Origin: Oryzisolibacter propanilivorax
GTDB taxonomy: Bacteria > Pseudomonadota > Gammaproteobacteria > Burkholderiales > Burkholderiaceae_C
Direction of reading: 5' to 3'
NCBI RefSeq assembly: GCF_900103645.1
Contig: NZ_FNHP01000003.1
Location: 1-64,000, forward strand
DNA: 64,000 nucleotides
Shown one piece after another: positions 44,697 through 54,283 of the stretch. The notes under the pieces are model-generated. The model ran no database searches, was not told the DNA's origin, and saw only the letters and a list, made by a program, of their open reading frames with translations. A program made the position numbers and the translations under genes. The first letter of the stretch is position 1; the number at the start of each line of letters is the position of its first letter.

Positions 44697-45443
44697 TTAC
44701 ATGTACATGCCGCCATTGACGTGCAACTCCTGGCCCGTCACGTAGCCGGCTCCGTCCGAGGCGAGGTAGGCCACGGCGTGCGCGATGTCCTCCGGGCGGC
44801 CCAGGTCGCCCAGTGCGATCTGCGCGCGCAGCGCCTGCTTTTGCTCCTCGGGCAGCACGGCGGTCATGTCGGTGGCGATGAAGCCGGGCGCCACGCAGTT
44901 CACAGTGATGCCACGGCTGCCCAGCTCGCGCGCCAGCGCGCGGGTCATGCCGGCGACGCCCGCCTTGGCGGCGGCGTAGTTGGCTTGGCCGGGGTTGCCC
45001 GAGGCACCGACCACGCTGGTGATGCTGATGATGCGGCCGAAGCGCTGCTTCATCATCGGCCGGATGGCGGCTCGGCTCATGCGGAACACCGCCTTCAGGT
45101 TGGTGTCGACCACCGCGTCCCAGTCTTCGTCCTTAAGGCGCATGGCGAGCATGTCGCGCGTGATGCCGGCGTTGTTGACCAGCACGTGCAGGCCGCCGTC
45201 CTGTTTGACGATCTCGTTCACCAGCGCATCGACGGCGGCGCCGTCGGTCACGTCCAGCCGAACGCCGCGCCCGCCGTGCGCCGCCAGCGCAGCGCCGATG
45301 CGCGCGGCGCCGTCGTCGGAGGTGGCGGTGCCGATCACGCGCAGCCCGCGCGCGGCCAGCTCGGCGGCGATCGCCGCACCAATGCCGCGCGTGGCGCCGG
45401 TGACGAGGGCGACGCGGGGGGAATTCACAGGGCTCTCACTCAT
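44697..45443 (-). CDS. fabG: 3-oxoacyl-ACP reductase
   Basis: 248 residues. NADPH-dependent first reduction in fatty acid elongation. Short-chain dehydrogenase motifs: cofactor-binding GATRGIG, NNAG, and the catalytic Ser-Tyr-Lys in SVVGASGNPGQANYAAAK; the FabG C-terminus GQELHVNGGMYM is present. The start at 45443 overlaps the fabD stop by 4 nt. Confidence 0.98.
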   Translation of the reverse strand: MSESPVNSPRVALVTGATRGIGAAIAAELAARGLRVIGTATSDDGAARIGAALAAHGGRGVRLDVTDGAAVDALVNEIVKQDGGLHVLVNNAGITRDMLAMRLKDEDWDAVVDTNLKAVFRMSRAAIRPMMKQRFGRIISITSVVGASGNPGQANYAAAKAGVAGMTRALARELGSRGITVNCVAPGFIATDMTAVLPEEQKQALRAQIALGDLGRPEDIAHAVAYLASDGAGYVTGQELHVNGGMYM

Positions 45444-46396
45444 GCCAGCAGTTCCTGGGTATCGGCCAGCGTGGCCGGGTCGTACAGCGATGCGCCGACC
45501 AGCTCGGGGTCGATGCGCTTGGTCATGCCGGCCAGGGCCTTGCCCGGGCCGCACTCGACGATGTGGGTGACGCCGAAGCGCTCCTTCAGCGCACGCACGC
45601 ACTCGACCCAGCGCACCGGCTGCCAGGCCTGGCGCACGAGCGCGTCGCGGATGGCGTCTGGCATGTCCTGCACGGCCACGTCGACGTTGTTCAGCACCGG
45701 GATCGTGGGCGCGGCCAGGGCCACGCCGGCCAGCGCCGCCTGCAGCTTCTCGGCCGCGGGGCGCATCAGGCTGGAGTGGAACGGCGCCGACACCGGCAGT
45801 GGCAGCGCACGCTTGGCGCCCAGGCCCTTGAGCACCTCGCAGGCCTTGTCCACGCCGGCCTTGGTGCCGGCGATGACGGTCTGGCCAGGGTCGTTGAAGT
45901 TCACGGCCTCGGCGACCTCTGGGTTACCAGCGCCGAAGCTGGCCTGCGCCTGGGCGCAGCCGGCGACGACCTGGTCGGCGCTCAAGCCGAGGATGGCGGC
46001 CATGGCGCCGGCGCCCACCGGCACAGCTTCCTGCATGGCGGCGGCGCGCAGGCGCACCAGCGGCGCGGCCTGGGCCAGCGTCAGCACGCCCGAGGCGACC
46101 AGCGCCGAATACTCGCCCAGCGAGTGGCCGGCCAGTGCGGCGGGCAGCGCGCCGCCCTCGGCGCGCCAGGCACGCCAGGCAGCCACGCCGGCCACCAGCA
46201 TCACCGGCTGGGTGTTGGTGGTCAGCGCCAGCGCCTCCTTGGGGCCGGCGGCAATCAGCGCGCCGACATCCTCATGCAGCGCGTCGCTGGCCTCGGCCAG
46301 CGTCTCGCGCACGGCCGGGTGGTCGCCCCAGGCGTCCAGCATGCCCACCGACTGCGAGCCCTGGCCTGGAAATACGAATGCAAAGGTCTTTGCCAT
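45440..46396 (-). CDS. fabD: Malonyl-CoA:ACP transacylase
   Basis: 318 residues. Loads malonyl groups onto ACP. The catalytic serine is S92 in AGHSLGEYSAL, the N-terminal FVFPGQGSQSVGM is standard, and the second catalytic His region (APFHSSLM) is present. It overlaps fabG by 4 nt and is 59 nt after fabH, the gap being a copy of the dispersed repeat. Confidence 0.98.
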   Translation of the reverse strand: MAKTFAFVFPGQGSQSVGMLDAWGDHPAVRETLAEASDALHEDVGALIAAGPKEALALTTNTQPVMLVAGVAAWRAWRAEGGALPAALAGHSLGEYSALVASGVLTLAQAAPLVRLRAAAMQEAVPVGAGAMAAILGLSADQVVAGCAQAQASFGAGNPEVAEAVNFNDPGQTVIAGTKAGVDKACEVLKGLGAKRALPLPVSAPFHSSLMRPAAEKLQAALAGVALAAPTIPVLNNVDVAVQDMPDAIRDALVRQAWQPVRWVECVRALKERFGVTHIVECGPGKALAGMTKRIDPELVGASLYDPATLADTQELLA

Positions 46397-46410
46397 GAAT
46401 CCACTGAGAT

Positions 46411-46466
46411 TTGAAAGAAAAAGGCATTCATCCCTTGTTCTGCAAGGGCATGTAGCTACATTTTCA
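46411..46466. repeat. Dispersed palindromic repeat, copy 9 (contains the fabH stop codon)
   Basis: TTGAAAGAAAAAGGCATTCA ... CCCTTGTTCTGCAAGGG ... TGTAGCTACATTTTCA. Arms CCCTTG / CAAGGG. Its right end overlaps the last codons of fabH: on the minus strand AAAATGTAG supplies Lys-Met-stop. Confidence 0.65.
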
Positions 46467-47433
46467 GGAGCACCGCACCCCAGGTGAAGCCCCCGCCCAC
46501 GCCTTCCAGCAGCACGTTCTGGCCGCGCTGGACCTGGCCCGCGCGCACCGCGTGGTCCAGCGCCAGCGGGATGGATGCGGCCGAGGTGTTGCCGTGCTGG
46601 TCCACGGTGACCACCACCTTGTCCATGGGCAGCTTCAGCTTGCGCGCCGTGCTTTGCATGATGCGGATGTTGGCCTGGTGCGGGATCAGCCAGTCGATGT
46701 CAGACTCCTGCATGCCGGCCTTGTCCAGGGTGGCGCGGGCGGCTTTTTCCAGCACGCCCACGGCCAGCTTGAACACCGCCTGTCCGTCCATGGTCAGCAG
46801 AGGGCTGCCCAGCACCTCGCCGCCATAGACGTGGCCGGGCACGCACAGGATGCCGACGTGGCTGCCATCGGCGTGCAGGTCGCTGGCCAGGATGCCGGGC
46901 TCGTCGGACGCCTGCAGCACCACGGCGCCGGCGCCGTCGCCGAACAGCACGCAGGTCGTGCGGTCCTGGAAGTTCAGGATGCGGCTGAAGACCTCGGCGC
47001 CGACCACCAGCGCGCGCGTCGCCGTGCCGGCGCGGATCATCGCGTCGGCCACGGTGAGCGCATAGACAAAGCCGCTGCACACCGCCTGCAAGTCGAACGC
47101 CGGGCAGCCGGCCACGCCCAGCTTGTGCTGCAGGATGCAGGCGGTGGAGGGAAACACCATGTCCGGCGTGGACGTGGCGACGATGATCAGGTCGATGTCG
47201 GCGGCCTGGCAGCCGGCGGCCTCCAGGGCGCGCTGCGACGCCTCCAGCGCCAGGTCGCTGGCCGACTGCTCGCGCTCGGCGAAGTGGCGCGCGCGGATGC
47301 CGGTGCGCTCGACGATCCACTCGTCGGAAGTCTCGATGCCCTGCCCGGCCAGTTGGGCCACCAGGTCATCGTTGCTCACTCGGCGCGCAGGCAGGCAGCT
47401 GCCCGTGCCGACAATGCGGGAATAGCGTGTCAT
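46456..47433 (-). CDS. fabH: 3-oxoacyl-ACP synthase III
   Basis: 325 residues. Starts fatty acid synthesis by joining acetyl-CoA with malonyl-ACP. Catalytic C119 ([11 protein letters not shown]), His in [10 protein letters not shown] and Asn in [10 protein letters not shown] are present. The ATG at 47433 shares one base with the plsX stop. The last two codons and stop lie within a copy of the dispersed repeat. Confidence 0.98.
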   Translation of the reverse strand: MTRYSRIVGTGSCLPARRVSNDDLVAQLAGQGIETSDEWIVERTGIRARHFAEREQSASDLALEASQRALEAAGCQAADIDLIIVATSTPDMVFPSTACILQHKLGVAGCPAFDLQAVCSGFVYALTVADAMIRAGTATRALVVGAEVFSRILNFQDRTTCVLFGDGAGAVVLQASDEPGILASDLHADGSHVGILCVPGHVYGGEVLGSPLLTMDGQAVFKLAVGVLEKAARATLDKAGMQESDIDWLIPHQANIRIMQSTARKLKLPMDKVVVTVDQHGNTSAASIPLALDHAVRAGQVQRGQNVLLEGVGGGFTWGAVLLKM

Positions 47434-48488
47434 CAAAGGGGGGCCGAGGCGGCGCCGGGGGCGGTAAGGGATGCGTCGGCGGTGGCCAGCAGCGGCGCCG
47501 CGTGGGCGACCCGTGCGCGCACGCGCTCGAGCAGGTTGTTGCGGGCCGCATCATACGCGCGGGTGAGCGCCTGCTCGAACGCCAGCGCGTCGGCCGAGCC
47601 ATGGCTCTTGAACACCAGCCCACGCAGGCCCAGCAGCGCCGCGCCGTTGTAGCGGCGGTGGTCCATGCGACGCTTGAGAGCCGAGAGCACGGGATACGCC
47701 ACCACGGCAGCAGCCTTGGTCAGCAGGTTGCGCGAGAACTCTTCCTTCAGGAAGCCGCCAATCATCGACGCCAGGCCCTCGATGGTCTTGAGCGCGACGT
47801 TGCCGACGAAGCCGTCGCAGACCACGATGTCGGCCGTGCCCTTGAAGATGTCGTTGCCCTCGACGTTGCCGACGAAGTTCAGATCGCCCGAGGCCGCGGC
47901 GGTGCGCAGCAACTCACCGGCGCGCTTGATCTCTTCGCTGCCCTTGATGGCCTCCTCGCCGATGTTCAGCAGGCCGACGCTGGGCTGCGGGTCGTCGTTC
48001 AGCACCGACACCAGCGCCGAGCCCATGACGGCGAACTGCAGCAGGTGCTCGGCCGTGCAGTCCACGTTGGCGCCCAGGTCCAGCACCGTGGTGGCGCCGC
48101 CGCGGGCATTGGGGATCTGCGTGGCGATCGCCGGGCGGTCGATGCCGTCCAGCGTCTTGAGCAGGTAGCGCGCGATGGCCATCAGCGCGCCGGTGTTACC
48201 GGCCGACACCGCCGCCTGTGCGCGCCCGTCCTTGACCTGGGCGATGGCCACGCGCATGGATGAGTCGCGCTTCTTGCGCAGCGCCACCTCGACGGCGTCG
48301 TCCATGGCCACCACCTCGGTGGCCGGCACATGCTGCGCGCGCGGGTGCACCAGCGCCTGCAGCCTTTCGGGCTGGCCGACCAGCAGCAGCTGCGCCTCGG
48401 GGTGGGCATCCAGGAACTGGCGGCACGCAACGAGCGTGACGTCGGGGCCGTGGTCGCCCCCCATGCAGTCAACAGCCAGTGTGATCAT
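47433..48488 (-). CDS. plsX: Phosphate acyltransferase PlsX
   Basis: 351 residues. Makes acyl phosphate from acyl-ACP, feeding phospholipid synthesis. Typical start [19 protein letters not shown] and core [20 protein letters not shown], then [14 protein letters not shown]. The start at 48488 is the ATG in this conserved position; a TTG two codons upstream is ignored. It follows rpmF and precedes fabH with a one-base overlap. Confidence 0.97.
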   Translation of the reverse strand: MITLAVDCMGGDHGPDVTLVACRQFLDAHPEAQLLLVGQPERLQALVHPRAQHVPATEVVAMDDAVEVALRKKRDSSMRVAIAQVKDGRAQAAVSAGNTGALMAIARYLLKTLDGIDRPAIATQIPNARGGATTVLDLGANVDCTAEHLLQFAVMGSALVSVLNDDPQPSVGLLNIGEEAIKGSEEIKRAGELLRTAAASGDLNFVGNVEGNDIFKGTADIVVCDGFVGNVALKTIEGLASMIGGFLKEEFSRNLLTKAAAVVAYPVLSALKRRMDHRRYNGAALLGLRGLVFKSHGSADALAFEQALTRAYDAARNNLLERVRARVAHAAPLLATADASLTAPGAASAPL

Positions 48489-48559
48489 CGGCAATCAGGC
48501 AAAGCCGCTCAGGCGCGGCCGGATGAAAAAGGACCGCCATTGTGGCAGCCAGAAACGAC

Positions 48560-48595
48560 AAAGCCCGCGGCTACGAACGTCGTAGGCGCGGGCCT
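48560..48595 (-). terminator. Hairpin between rpmF and plsX (minus strand)
   Basis: Minus strand GCCCGCGCCTACGA, loop CGT, TCGTAGCCGCGGGC then TTTGTCG: a 13-14 bp stem with one mismatch and a short T run. It probably acts as a partial terminator setting the ratio of ribosomal protein L32 to the fatty acid genes. Confidence 0.55.
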
Positions 48596-48633
48596 GCAAG
48601 TGGACGCGGGCGGCACGCCCCGCGCCGGGAGCG

Positions 48634-48816
48634 TCAGGCTTCGGACTTGGCCTTGACCACCTGACGGCCACGGTAGAAACCGTTGGGGCTGATGTGGTGG
48701 CGCAGGTGCGTCTCGCCGGTGGTCGGCTCGACGGCGATGCCCGGCACATTCAGGGCGTTGTGCGAACGGTGCATGCCGCGCTTGGAGGGGGACTTCTTGT
48801 TTTGCTGAACAGCCAT
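48634..48816 (-). CDS. rpmF: 50S ribosomal protein L32
   Basis: 60 residues. [20 protein letters not shown] start and the basic C-terminus are diagnostic of L32. It lacks the four zinc cysteines (non-zinc form, usual in proteobacteria). AGGAG lies 7 nt before the ATG at 48816. It leads the rpmF-plsX-fab cluster. Confidence 0.98.
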   Translation of the reverse strand: MAVQQNKKSPSKRGMHRSHNALNVPGIAVEPTTGETHLRHHISPNGFYRGRQVVKAKSEA

Positions 48817-48899
48817 GATCGGCTCCTGGGTCTGAAAGGGGTGGAAAGAAAGAACGCGATCAGCCCATTGAGACACGAGGGTTTCGCGCGAAGCCCGCA

Positions 48900-48905
48900 A
48901 TTATA
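48900..48905 (-). promoter_or_regulatory. Possible -10 box for rpmF
   Basis: A perfect TATAAT on the minus strand in the 117-nt gap between the DUF177 gene and rpmF. The -35 region at 17 nt (CTGCCG) is poor, so it is only a candidate. Confidence 0.35.
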
Positions 48906-48933
48906 GCCCACCTGCCGCGCCGCGGCAGCGCGC

Positions 48934-49485
48934 TCACTTCTGCGGCGGCTCCTTGCGCAGCCCGACCAGCGCGGCAAAGGGATTGGGCGCGGCCTCGTTG
49001 GCAGCCTCGAAATCGTCGTCGCTGGAGGCCATGGGTATGTCCACCGGGCACTCATCATGGCGCGGCACCAGGGGCAGGGCCAGGATCAGTTCGTCCTCGA
49101 TCAGCTCGCGCAGATTGAACTCGCGGCTCAGGGCCAGCAAATCCTCATCGCTTTCATCGTCCAGCGCCTCGGCCGTGGCCTCGTCGGCGACGAAGCGGAA
49201 GTCGCGCTCGACCTGCACCGGCACGTCCACCGGCTGCAGGCAGCGCTGGCAGGTCAGCGGCAACGTGGCCTCGGCCTTCAGGTGCAGCCAAACCTGGCCG
49301 GCCATCCCGTGCGTGGTGCGGATGGCACCATCGGCGCTCCAGTCCACGCGCAGATCCGGATGCAGGCCGCGTGCCTCCTCGGCCAGTCGCTTGTAGCGCA
49401 GCAGGGTGTCATGACCGGACAGGTGACCGCCGGCCTGTGCGAAGGCCTTGACGTCCAGCCGGTCGGGAGAGTGTTCCTTGGTCAT
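48934..49485 (-). CDS. DUF177 (YceD) protein
   Basis: 183 residues. The family pattern LTCQRCLQPVDVPV plus a later DEC motif (HDECPVD) are present. Homologues are encoded next to rpmF in most bacteria and have been tied to 23S rRNA or ribosome assembly. It is divergent from maf with only 26 nt between the two start codons, so the two promoters must overlap the opposite genes or lie within them. Confidence 0.92.
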   Translation of the reverse strand: MTKEHSPDRLDVKAFAQAGGHLSGHDTLLRYKRLAEEARGLHPDLRVDWSADGAIRTTHGMAGQVWLHLKAEATLPLTCQRCLQPVDVPVQVERDFRFVADEATAEALDDESDEDLLALSREFNLRELIEDELILALPLVPRHDECPVDIPMASSDDDFEAANEAAPNPFAALVGLRKEPPQK

Positions 49486-49511
49486 ACCTGGCAGTGTAAG
49501 AGAATCGAACC

Positions 49512-50123
49512 ATGCTTCAAGCGCCTTTCCCGACCCCTGCCCTGTCTCGCCAGCTGGTGCTGGCCTCCACCTCGCGCTACCGGCGCGAACTGCTGCAGCG
49601 CCTGCAGTTGCCCTTCGATATCGAATCGCCCGACGTGGATGAAACCCCCTTGCCTGGCGAGGCGCCTGCGCCGTTGGCGCAGCGCCTGGCGCTGGCCAAG
49701 GCGCACGCGGTGGCGCTGCGCCACCCGAACGCGCTGGTCATCGGCTCTGACCAGGTCGCCGACTTGGCCGGCGAGCCGCTGGGCAAGCCGGGCGGGCACG
49801 AGCGCGCGGTGGCGCAGCTGCAGCGCATGCGCGGTCAGTCCGTGGTGTTCCAGACCGCCGTGGCCGTGGTGTGCCTGGAGTCCGGCTTCGCGCAGGCCGA
49901 GCTGGCGCAGGTGCGGGTGCGTTTCCGCGACCTGCACGACGACGAGATCGAGCGCTACCTGCGCGCCGAGCAGCCGTATGACTGCGCCGGCAGCGCCAAG
50001 AGCGAAGGCTTGGGCATCGCACTGCTGGACGCCATCGACAGCGACGACCCCACGGCGCTGATCGGCCTGCCGCTGATCCGCACCTGCCGCCTGCTGCGCG
50101 CTGCCGGCGCGCGCCTGCCATGA
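49512..50123 (+). CDS. maf: Maf-family nucleotide pyrophosphatase
   Basis: 203 residues. Hydrolyses modified nucleoside triphosphates. Typical motifs are LVLASTSRYRRELLQRL, the PDVDETPLPGE loop and IGSDQVADLAG. The sequence is of the YceF subgroup (m7GTP-type) rather than the classic YhdE group. It overlaps the next gene by 4 nt. Confidence 0.94.
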   Translation: MLQAPFPTPALSRQLVLASTSRYRRELLQRLQLPFDIESPDVDETPLPGEAPAPLAQRLALAKAHAVALRHPNALVIGSDQVADLAGEPLGKPGGHERAVAQLQRMRGQSVVFQTAVAVVCLESGFAQAELAQVRVRFRDLHDDEIERYLRAEQPYDCAGSAKSEGLGIALLDAIDSDDPTALIGLPLIRTCRLLRAAGARLP

Positions 50124-50908
50124 GCGGCGCCAAACCCGCACCCGGCACGCTGTACCTGGTGCCGGGGCCGCTGGACTTCGGCTGCGACGCGCAGGTGCCG
50201 CTGGACGACGTGCTGCCCGCCGGCACGCTGCGCCGCGCTGCCGCGCTCCGCCACTGGATCTGCGAGAACGCGCGCAGCCTGCGCGCTTACCTGAAGCGCG
50301 TCGACGCGCTGCACCCGCTGGCACTGCCGCTGCAGCAACTGCAGGTGGCCGAACTGCCGCGCCAGGCGCACAAGAAGGGCGACCACCCGGGCAGCGGCGG
50401 CGCGTTCGACGCTAGCGCGCTGCTGGCGCCGCTGCTGGCCGGGCACGACATGGGCTTGGCGAGCGAGGCCGGCATGCCGGCCATCGCCGATCCCGGCAGT
50501 TCGGTGGTGCGCGCCGCGCACGACGCCGGCGCGCGCGTGGTGCCGCTGGTCGGGCCGGTGTCGCTGCTGTTGGCGCTGGCGGCCAGCGGGCTGAATGGGC
50601 AGGAGTTCGCTTTCGTCGGCTACTTGCCGCAGGACGCGGCGGTACGGGGGCAGCGCATCCGCGAACTGGAGGCGCTGGCGCTGCGCCAGGGTCAGAGCCA
50701 GCTGTTCATCGAAACGCCGTACCGCAACCCGGCGCTGTGGCAGGCGTTGCTGCAGCAGCTCAAGCCCGACACCCGGCTGGTACTGGCGCAAGGCCTGACC
50801 CTGGCGGACGGCCAAGTGCGTTCGCTGAACGTGCGGCAGTGGCGCGCGCTGGGCGCCGCGGCGGCACCGGACAACCGCACGCCGGTGGTGTTCGCCCTGG
50901 GGCGCTGA
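50120..50908 (+). CDS. SAM-dependent methyltransferase of the tetrapyrrole methylase/RsmI type
   Basis: 262 residues. Starts GTLYLVPGPLDFG and carries the SAM-binding loop SEAGMPAIADPGSSVVRAAH and GPVSLLLALAASGLNGQEFAFVGYLP (in two stretches) typical of RsmI-like 16S rRNA 2'-O-methyltransferases. The sequence differs from true RsmI (which starts LYVVATPIGNLGD), so it is probably a second paralogue common in this family of bacteria; its substrate is unknown. Overlaps maf by 4 nt and ends at a strong terminator. Confidence 0.87.
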   Translation: MSGAKPAPGTLYLVPGPLDFGCDAQVPLDDVLPAGTLRRAAALRHWICENARSLRAYLKRVDALHPLALPLQQLQVAELPRQAHKKGDHPGSGGAFDASALLAPLLAGHDMGLASEAGMPAIADPGSSVVRAAHDAGARVVPLVGPVSLLLALAASGLNGQEFAFVGYLPQDAAVRGQRIRELEALALRQGQSQLFIETPYRNPALWQALLQQLKPDTRLVLAQGLTLADGQVRSLNVRQWRALGAAAAPDNRTPVVFALGR

Positions 50909-50955
50909 AACGCGGCGAGTGGCAGCCGGCATGCACGGCAGCCGTGTCCGGAAAA

Positions 50956-50986
50956 CAAAAAACCGCAGCCAAGGCTGCGGTTTTTT
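50956..50986. terminator. Bidirectional terminator between convergent genes
   Basis: AAAAAACCGCAGCC / GGCTGCGGTTTTTT with a two-base loop. Clean intrinsic terminator serving the methyltransferase gene (plus) and the TRAP binding protein gene (minus). Confidence 0.85.
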
Positions 50987-51035
50987 CCTTCCGTGGCCGC
51001 ACGAGACGCGGTTGCGCCTCGCCGCCAGGCCGACG

Positions 51036-52118
51036 TCAGATCTTGACGCTGTTCATGTACTGGTTGAACGGGAACTCGGAGAAGCGGTTCCACAGGATCT
51101 GGTCGCGCTGGAAGGCGCGCATGTCCTGGTGGATCTTCTTGAACTCGGGCGACTTGGCCTCGTGCTCGGCAAAGACTTCCATGCAGGCCTTGAAGCCGGC
51201 ATCGTTCACCGCCTTGGGGAACGCCTTGAGCTGGGTGCCGCTGGCCACCAGGCGCTTCAGGGCCTGCGGGTTCAGTGCCATGTACTTGGCCGTGCCGTCA
51301 GCGGCAGCCACTGCCGCGGCCGCCTTGACGATGGCCTTGTTCTCGGGCGAGAGTTTGTCGAACGCCTTGTTGTTGATGAAGAACTCCAGGTCGGCGCCGC
51401 CTTCCCACCAGCCCGGGTAGTAGTAGTACTTGGCGACCTTGTTGAAGCCCAGCTTCTCGTCGTCGTACGGGCCGACGAACTCGACCGCGTCCAGCGTGCC
51501 CTTTTCCAACGCCTGGTACAGGTCACCGGCGGGCAGGTTCTGCGCCACCACGCCCAGCTTGGCCATGCCTTCGCCGAACACGCCGCCGCCCATGCGCATC
51601 TTCAGGCCCTTCAGGTCCTCGACGCCCTTGATCTCCTTGCGGTACCAGCCACCCATCTGGGTGGTGGTGTTCAGTGCGCTCAAGGTCTGGAAGTTGTACT
51701 TCGAGAAGAAATCGTTGAGCAGCTTGCGGCCGTTGCCGTAGTCCTTCCAGGCCATGTTCTGCAGCGCTGTCAGGCCGAAGGGCACGGCGCAGCTGAAGGC
51801 GAAGACAGGATCCTTGCCGGTGAAGTAGTACGCGGCGGACAGGGCCATCTCGATGGTGTCCTTCTCCAGGGCGTCTACCACGCCGAAGGCGGGCATCAGC
51901 TCGCCGGCGGCGTGCACCGACACCTCGAACTTGCCGCCCGAGAGTTCCTTGACGGTCTCGGCGAACTTCACGCCCGTGCCGAAGATGGTGTCCAGGGACT
52001 TGGGGAAGCTGGCGGCCATGCGCCAGCGCACTGCCGCCTGGGCGTGCACGGCAGGCGCCACGCCAGCGGCCAGCACGCCGGCGATGCCGGCCTGCTTGAT
52101 GATTGAACGACGATCCAT
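51036..52118 (-). CDS. TRAP transporter substrate-binding protein (DctP family)
   Basis: 360 residues. The N-terminus MDRRSIIKQAGIAGVLAAG has twin arginines before a hydrophobic stretch and ends AVHAQA, so export by the Tat pathway is likely. The mature part WRMAASFPKSLDTIFGTG and PGWWEGGADLEFFINNKAFD is typical of the mannitol/keto-acid-type TRAP binding proteins. The small and large membrane subunits are not in this window: downstream is a terminator and upstream is dxs, so it may serve a transporter encoded elsewhere. Confidence 0.9.
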   Translation of the reverse strand: MDRRSIIKQAGIAGVLAAGVAPAVHAQAAVRWRMAASFPKSLDTIFGTGVKFAETVKELSGGKFEVSVHAAGELMPAFGVVDALEKDTIEMALSAAYYFTGKDPVFAFSCAVPFGLTALQNMAWKDYGNGRKLLNDFFSKYNFQTLSALNTTTQMGGWYRKEIKGVEDLKGLKMRMGGGVFGEGMAKLGVVAQNLPAGDLYQALEKGTLDAVEFVGPYDDEKLGFNKVAKYYYYPGWWEGGADLEFFINNKAFDKLSPENKAIVKAAAAVAAADGTAKYMALNPQALKRLVASGTQLKAFPKAVNDAGFKACMEVFAEHEAKSPEFKKIHQDMRAFQRDQILWNRFSEFPFNQYMNSVKI

Positions 52119-52282
52119 GGACTTGTCTCTCCGGTTGGTTGGTGACGAAAACAGGATGGCAGCCCGCATGGGGGCCTGGTGGGCAATCATGCCGTGCTGC
52201 GCAATCGTAAATTCTAGAAACAGCGCCTGCGACAGCAGTTACGTGTTTCCCCTCGAACGTGGGGCCGCCGCATCACCCGGCG

Positions 52283-54175
52283 TCACGCCGCCGCGCGCCT
52301 GGCACCGGCCTGCGCCTGCTCGCCGAAGCGCGCGCGCACCGAGCGTTCGATGCCCGAGGCATCCAGCCCCAGCTGTGCCAGCAGCCGCGCCGGGTCGCCA
52401 TGCTCGGTGAACACGTCGGGCACGCCCAGCTGCAGCACCGGCAGCACCACGCCGGCGGCGTTCAGCGCCTCGCACACGGCGCTACCGGCGCCGCCCAGGA
52501 TGGCGCCCTCCTCCACCGTCACGATGGCCTCGTGCGTGGCGGCGATGCGCAGCAGCAGCTCGGTGTCCAGGGGCTTGGCCCAGCGCATGTTGGCCACTGT
52601 CGCATCCAGCCGCTCGCCGGCCTCCAGCGCCGGGTACAGCAGCGTGCCGAAGGCCAGGATGGCGATGCGCGCGCCCTCGCGGCGCACCTCGCCGCGGCCG
52701 TAGGGCAGGCCCTCCAGGCTGGCCAGCGGCACCGCGCCGACGCCGGCGCCGCGCGGGTAGCGCACGGCCACCGGGTGGTCCTGCTCGAAGGCGGTAGTGA
52801 GCAGCTGGCGGCACTCGCGCTCGTCGGCCGGGCAGGCCAGCGCCATGTTCGGGATGCAGCGCACGAACGGGATGTCGTACACCCCGGCGTGCGTCGCGCC
52901 ATCGGCGCCGACGATGCCGGCGCGGTCCAGCGCGAAGACCACCGGCAGGTTCTGCAGCGCCACGTCGTGGATCAGCTGGTCGTAGGCGCGCTGCAGGAAG
53001 GTGGAGTAGATGGCGACCACCGGCTTGACGCCCTCGCAGGCCATGCCGGCGGCGAAGGTTACCGCGTGCTGCTCGGCGATGCCGACATCGTAGTAGCGGC
53101 CGGGGAAGCGCCGCTCGAACTCGACCATGCCCGAGCCCTCGCGCATCGCCGGGGTGATGCCTACCAGCCGCTGGTCCTTGGCGGCCATGTCGCACAGCCA
53201 CTGGCCGAAGACCTGGGTGAAGGTCTGCTTCGGGGGCGTGGCCGGCTTGACCAGGCCGATCTTTGGGTCGAACTTGCCCGGGCCGTGGTAGGCCACCGGG
53301 TCAGCCTCGGCCAGCTTGTAGCCCTGGCCCTTCTTGGTCACCACATGCAGGAACTGTGGGCCCTTGAGCTCCTTGATGTTCTCCAGCGTGGGGATGAGCG
53401 AATCCAGGTCGTGCCCGTCGATGGGGCCGATGTAGTTGAAGCCGAACTGCTCGAACATGGTGGCCGGCACCACCATGCCCTTGGCCTGCTGCTCCAGGCG
53501 CTTGGCCAGTTCCAGCAGCGGCGGCACGTTCTTGAGCACGTTCTTGCCGACGTCGCGGGCGCGGGTGTAGACGTTGCCGCTCATCAGCTGTGCCAGATAG
53601 CGGTTCAGTGCGCCCACCGGCGGGCTGATGCTCATGTCGTTGTCGTTCAGGATCACCAGCAGGTTGGCATCCGCCACGCCGGCGTTGTTCAGCGCCTCGA
53701 AGGCCATGCCGGCGGTCATCGCGCCGTCGCCGATGATGGCCACGCAGTGGCGCTCCACGCCCTGCTGGCGCGCGGCCAGCGCCATGCCCAGCGCGGCCGA
53801 GATGCTGGTGGACGAGTGCGCCGTGCCGAAGGTGTCGTAGTCGCTCTCGCTGCGCTGCGGAAAGCCCGACAGGCCGCCGAGCTGGCGCAGGCTGGCCATG
53901 CGGTCCTTGCGGCCGGTGAGGATCTTGTGCGGGTAGGTCTGGTGGCCCACGTCCCAGACCAGCCGGTCCTCGGGCGTGTTGAACACCGCGTGCAGAGCGA
54001 TGGTCAGCTCCACCGTGCCCAGGTTGGACGACAGGTGCCCGCCGGTCTGGGACACGCTGTGCAGCACGAAGGCGCGCAGCTCGTCGGCCAGGCCTTTCAA
54101 CTCGGCGCGCGAGAGACGGCGCAGGTCGGCCGGGTCATGGATGCGATCGAGCAGCGGATGGGTCGTGGTGGACAT
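52283..54175 (-). CDS. dxs: 1-deoxy-D-xylulose-5-phosphate synthase
   Basis: 630 residues. Thiamine diphosphate-dependent condensation of pyruvate and glyceraldehyde 3-phosphate, first step of the MEP isoprenoid pathway and source of the PdxJ substrate. Recognised by [14 protein letters not shown], the TPP motif [18 protein letters not shown]...NDNDMSI, and the transketolase core [13 protein letters not shown] / [15 protein letters not shown]. Same direction as xseB and ispA; a dispersed repeat precedes it. Confidence 0.98.
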   Translation of the reverse strand: MSTTTHPLLDRIHDPADLRRLSRAELKGLADELRAFVLHSVSQTGGHLSSNLGTVELTIALHAVFNTPEDRLVWDVGHQTYPHKILTGRKDRMASLRQLGGLSGFPQRSESDYDTFGTAHSSTSISAALGMALAARQQGVERHCVAIIGDGAMTAGMAFEALNNAGVADANLLVILNDNDMSISPPVGALNRYLAQLMSGNVYTRARDVGKNVLKNVPPLLELAKRLEQQAKGMVVPATMFEQFGFNYIGPIDGHDLDSLIPTLENIKELKGPQFLHVVTKKGQGYKLAEADPVAYHGPGKFDPKIGLVKPATPPKQTFTQVFGQWLCDMAAKDQRLVGITPAMREGSGMVEFERRFPGRYYDVGIAEQHAVTFAAGMACEGVKPVVAIYSTFLQRAYDQLIHDVALQNLPVVFALDRAGIVGADGATHAGVYDIPFVRCIPNMALACPADERECRQLLTTAFEQDHPVAVRYPRGAGVGAVPLASLEGLPYGRGEVRREGARIAILAFGTLLYPALEAGERLDATVANMRWAKPLDTELLLRIAATHEAIVTVEEGAILGGAGSAVCEALNAAGVVLPVLQLGVPDVFTEHGDPARLLAQLGLDASGIERSVRARFGEQAQAGARRAAA

Positions 54176-54235
54176 AGCTATGTTTTATATAGCACAAGGC
54201 CATTGAAAGACAAGGGCCTGCGTGCGTTTTGGCTC
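54173..54235. repeat. Dispersed palindromic repeat, copy 10
   Basis: ATAGCTATGTTTTATATAGC ... AAGGCCATTGAAAGACAAGG ... GCGTTTTGGCT, in the dxs-ispA gap; touches the dxs start codon. Arms AAGGCC / GGGCCT flank the loop region. Confidence 0.6.
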
Positions 54236-54283
54236 CAGATGCGCGGGCCGGGCGCCTTGGAGGCGGGTTGCAGTGGGTGAGTG

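Noticed and set aside
52259-54280. A 673-codon open frame on the plus strand over dxs
   Set aside because: Antisense shadow of dxs; rich in His, Arg, Gly, Val without any recognisable motif, while the minus strand encodes a complete Dxs.
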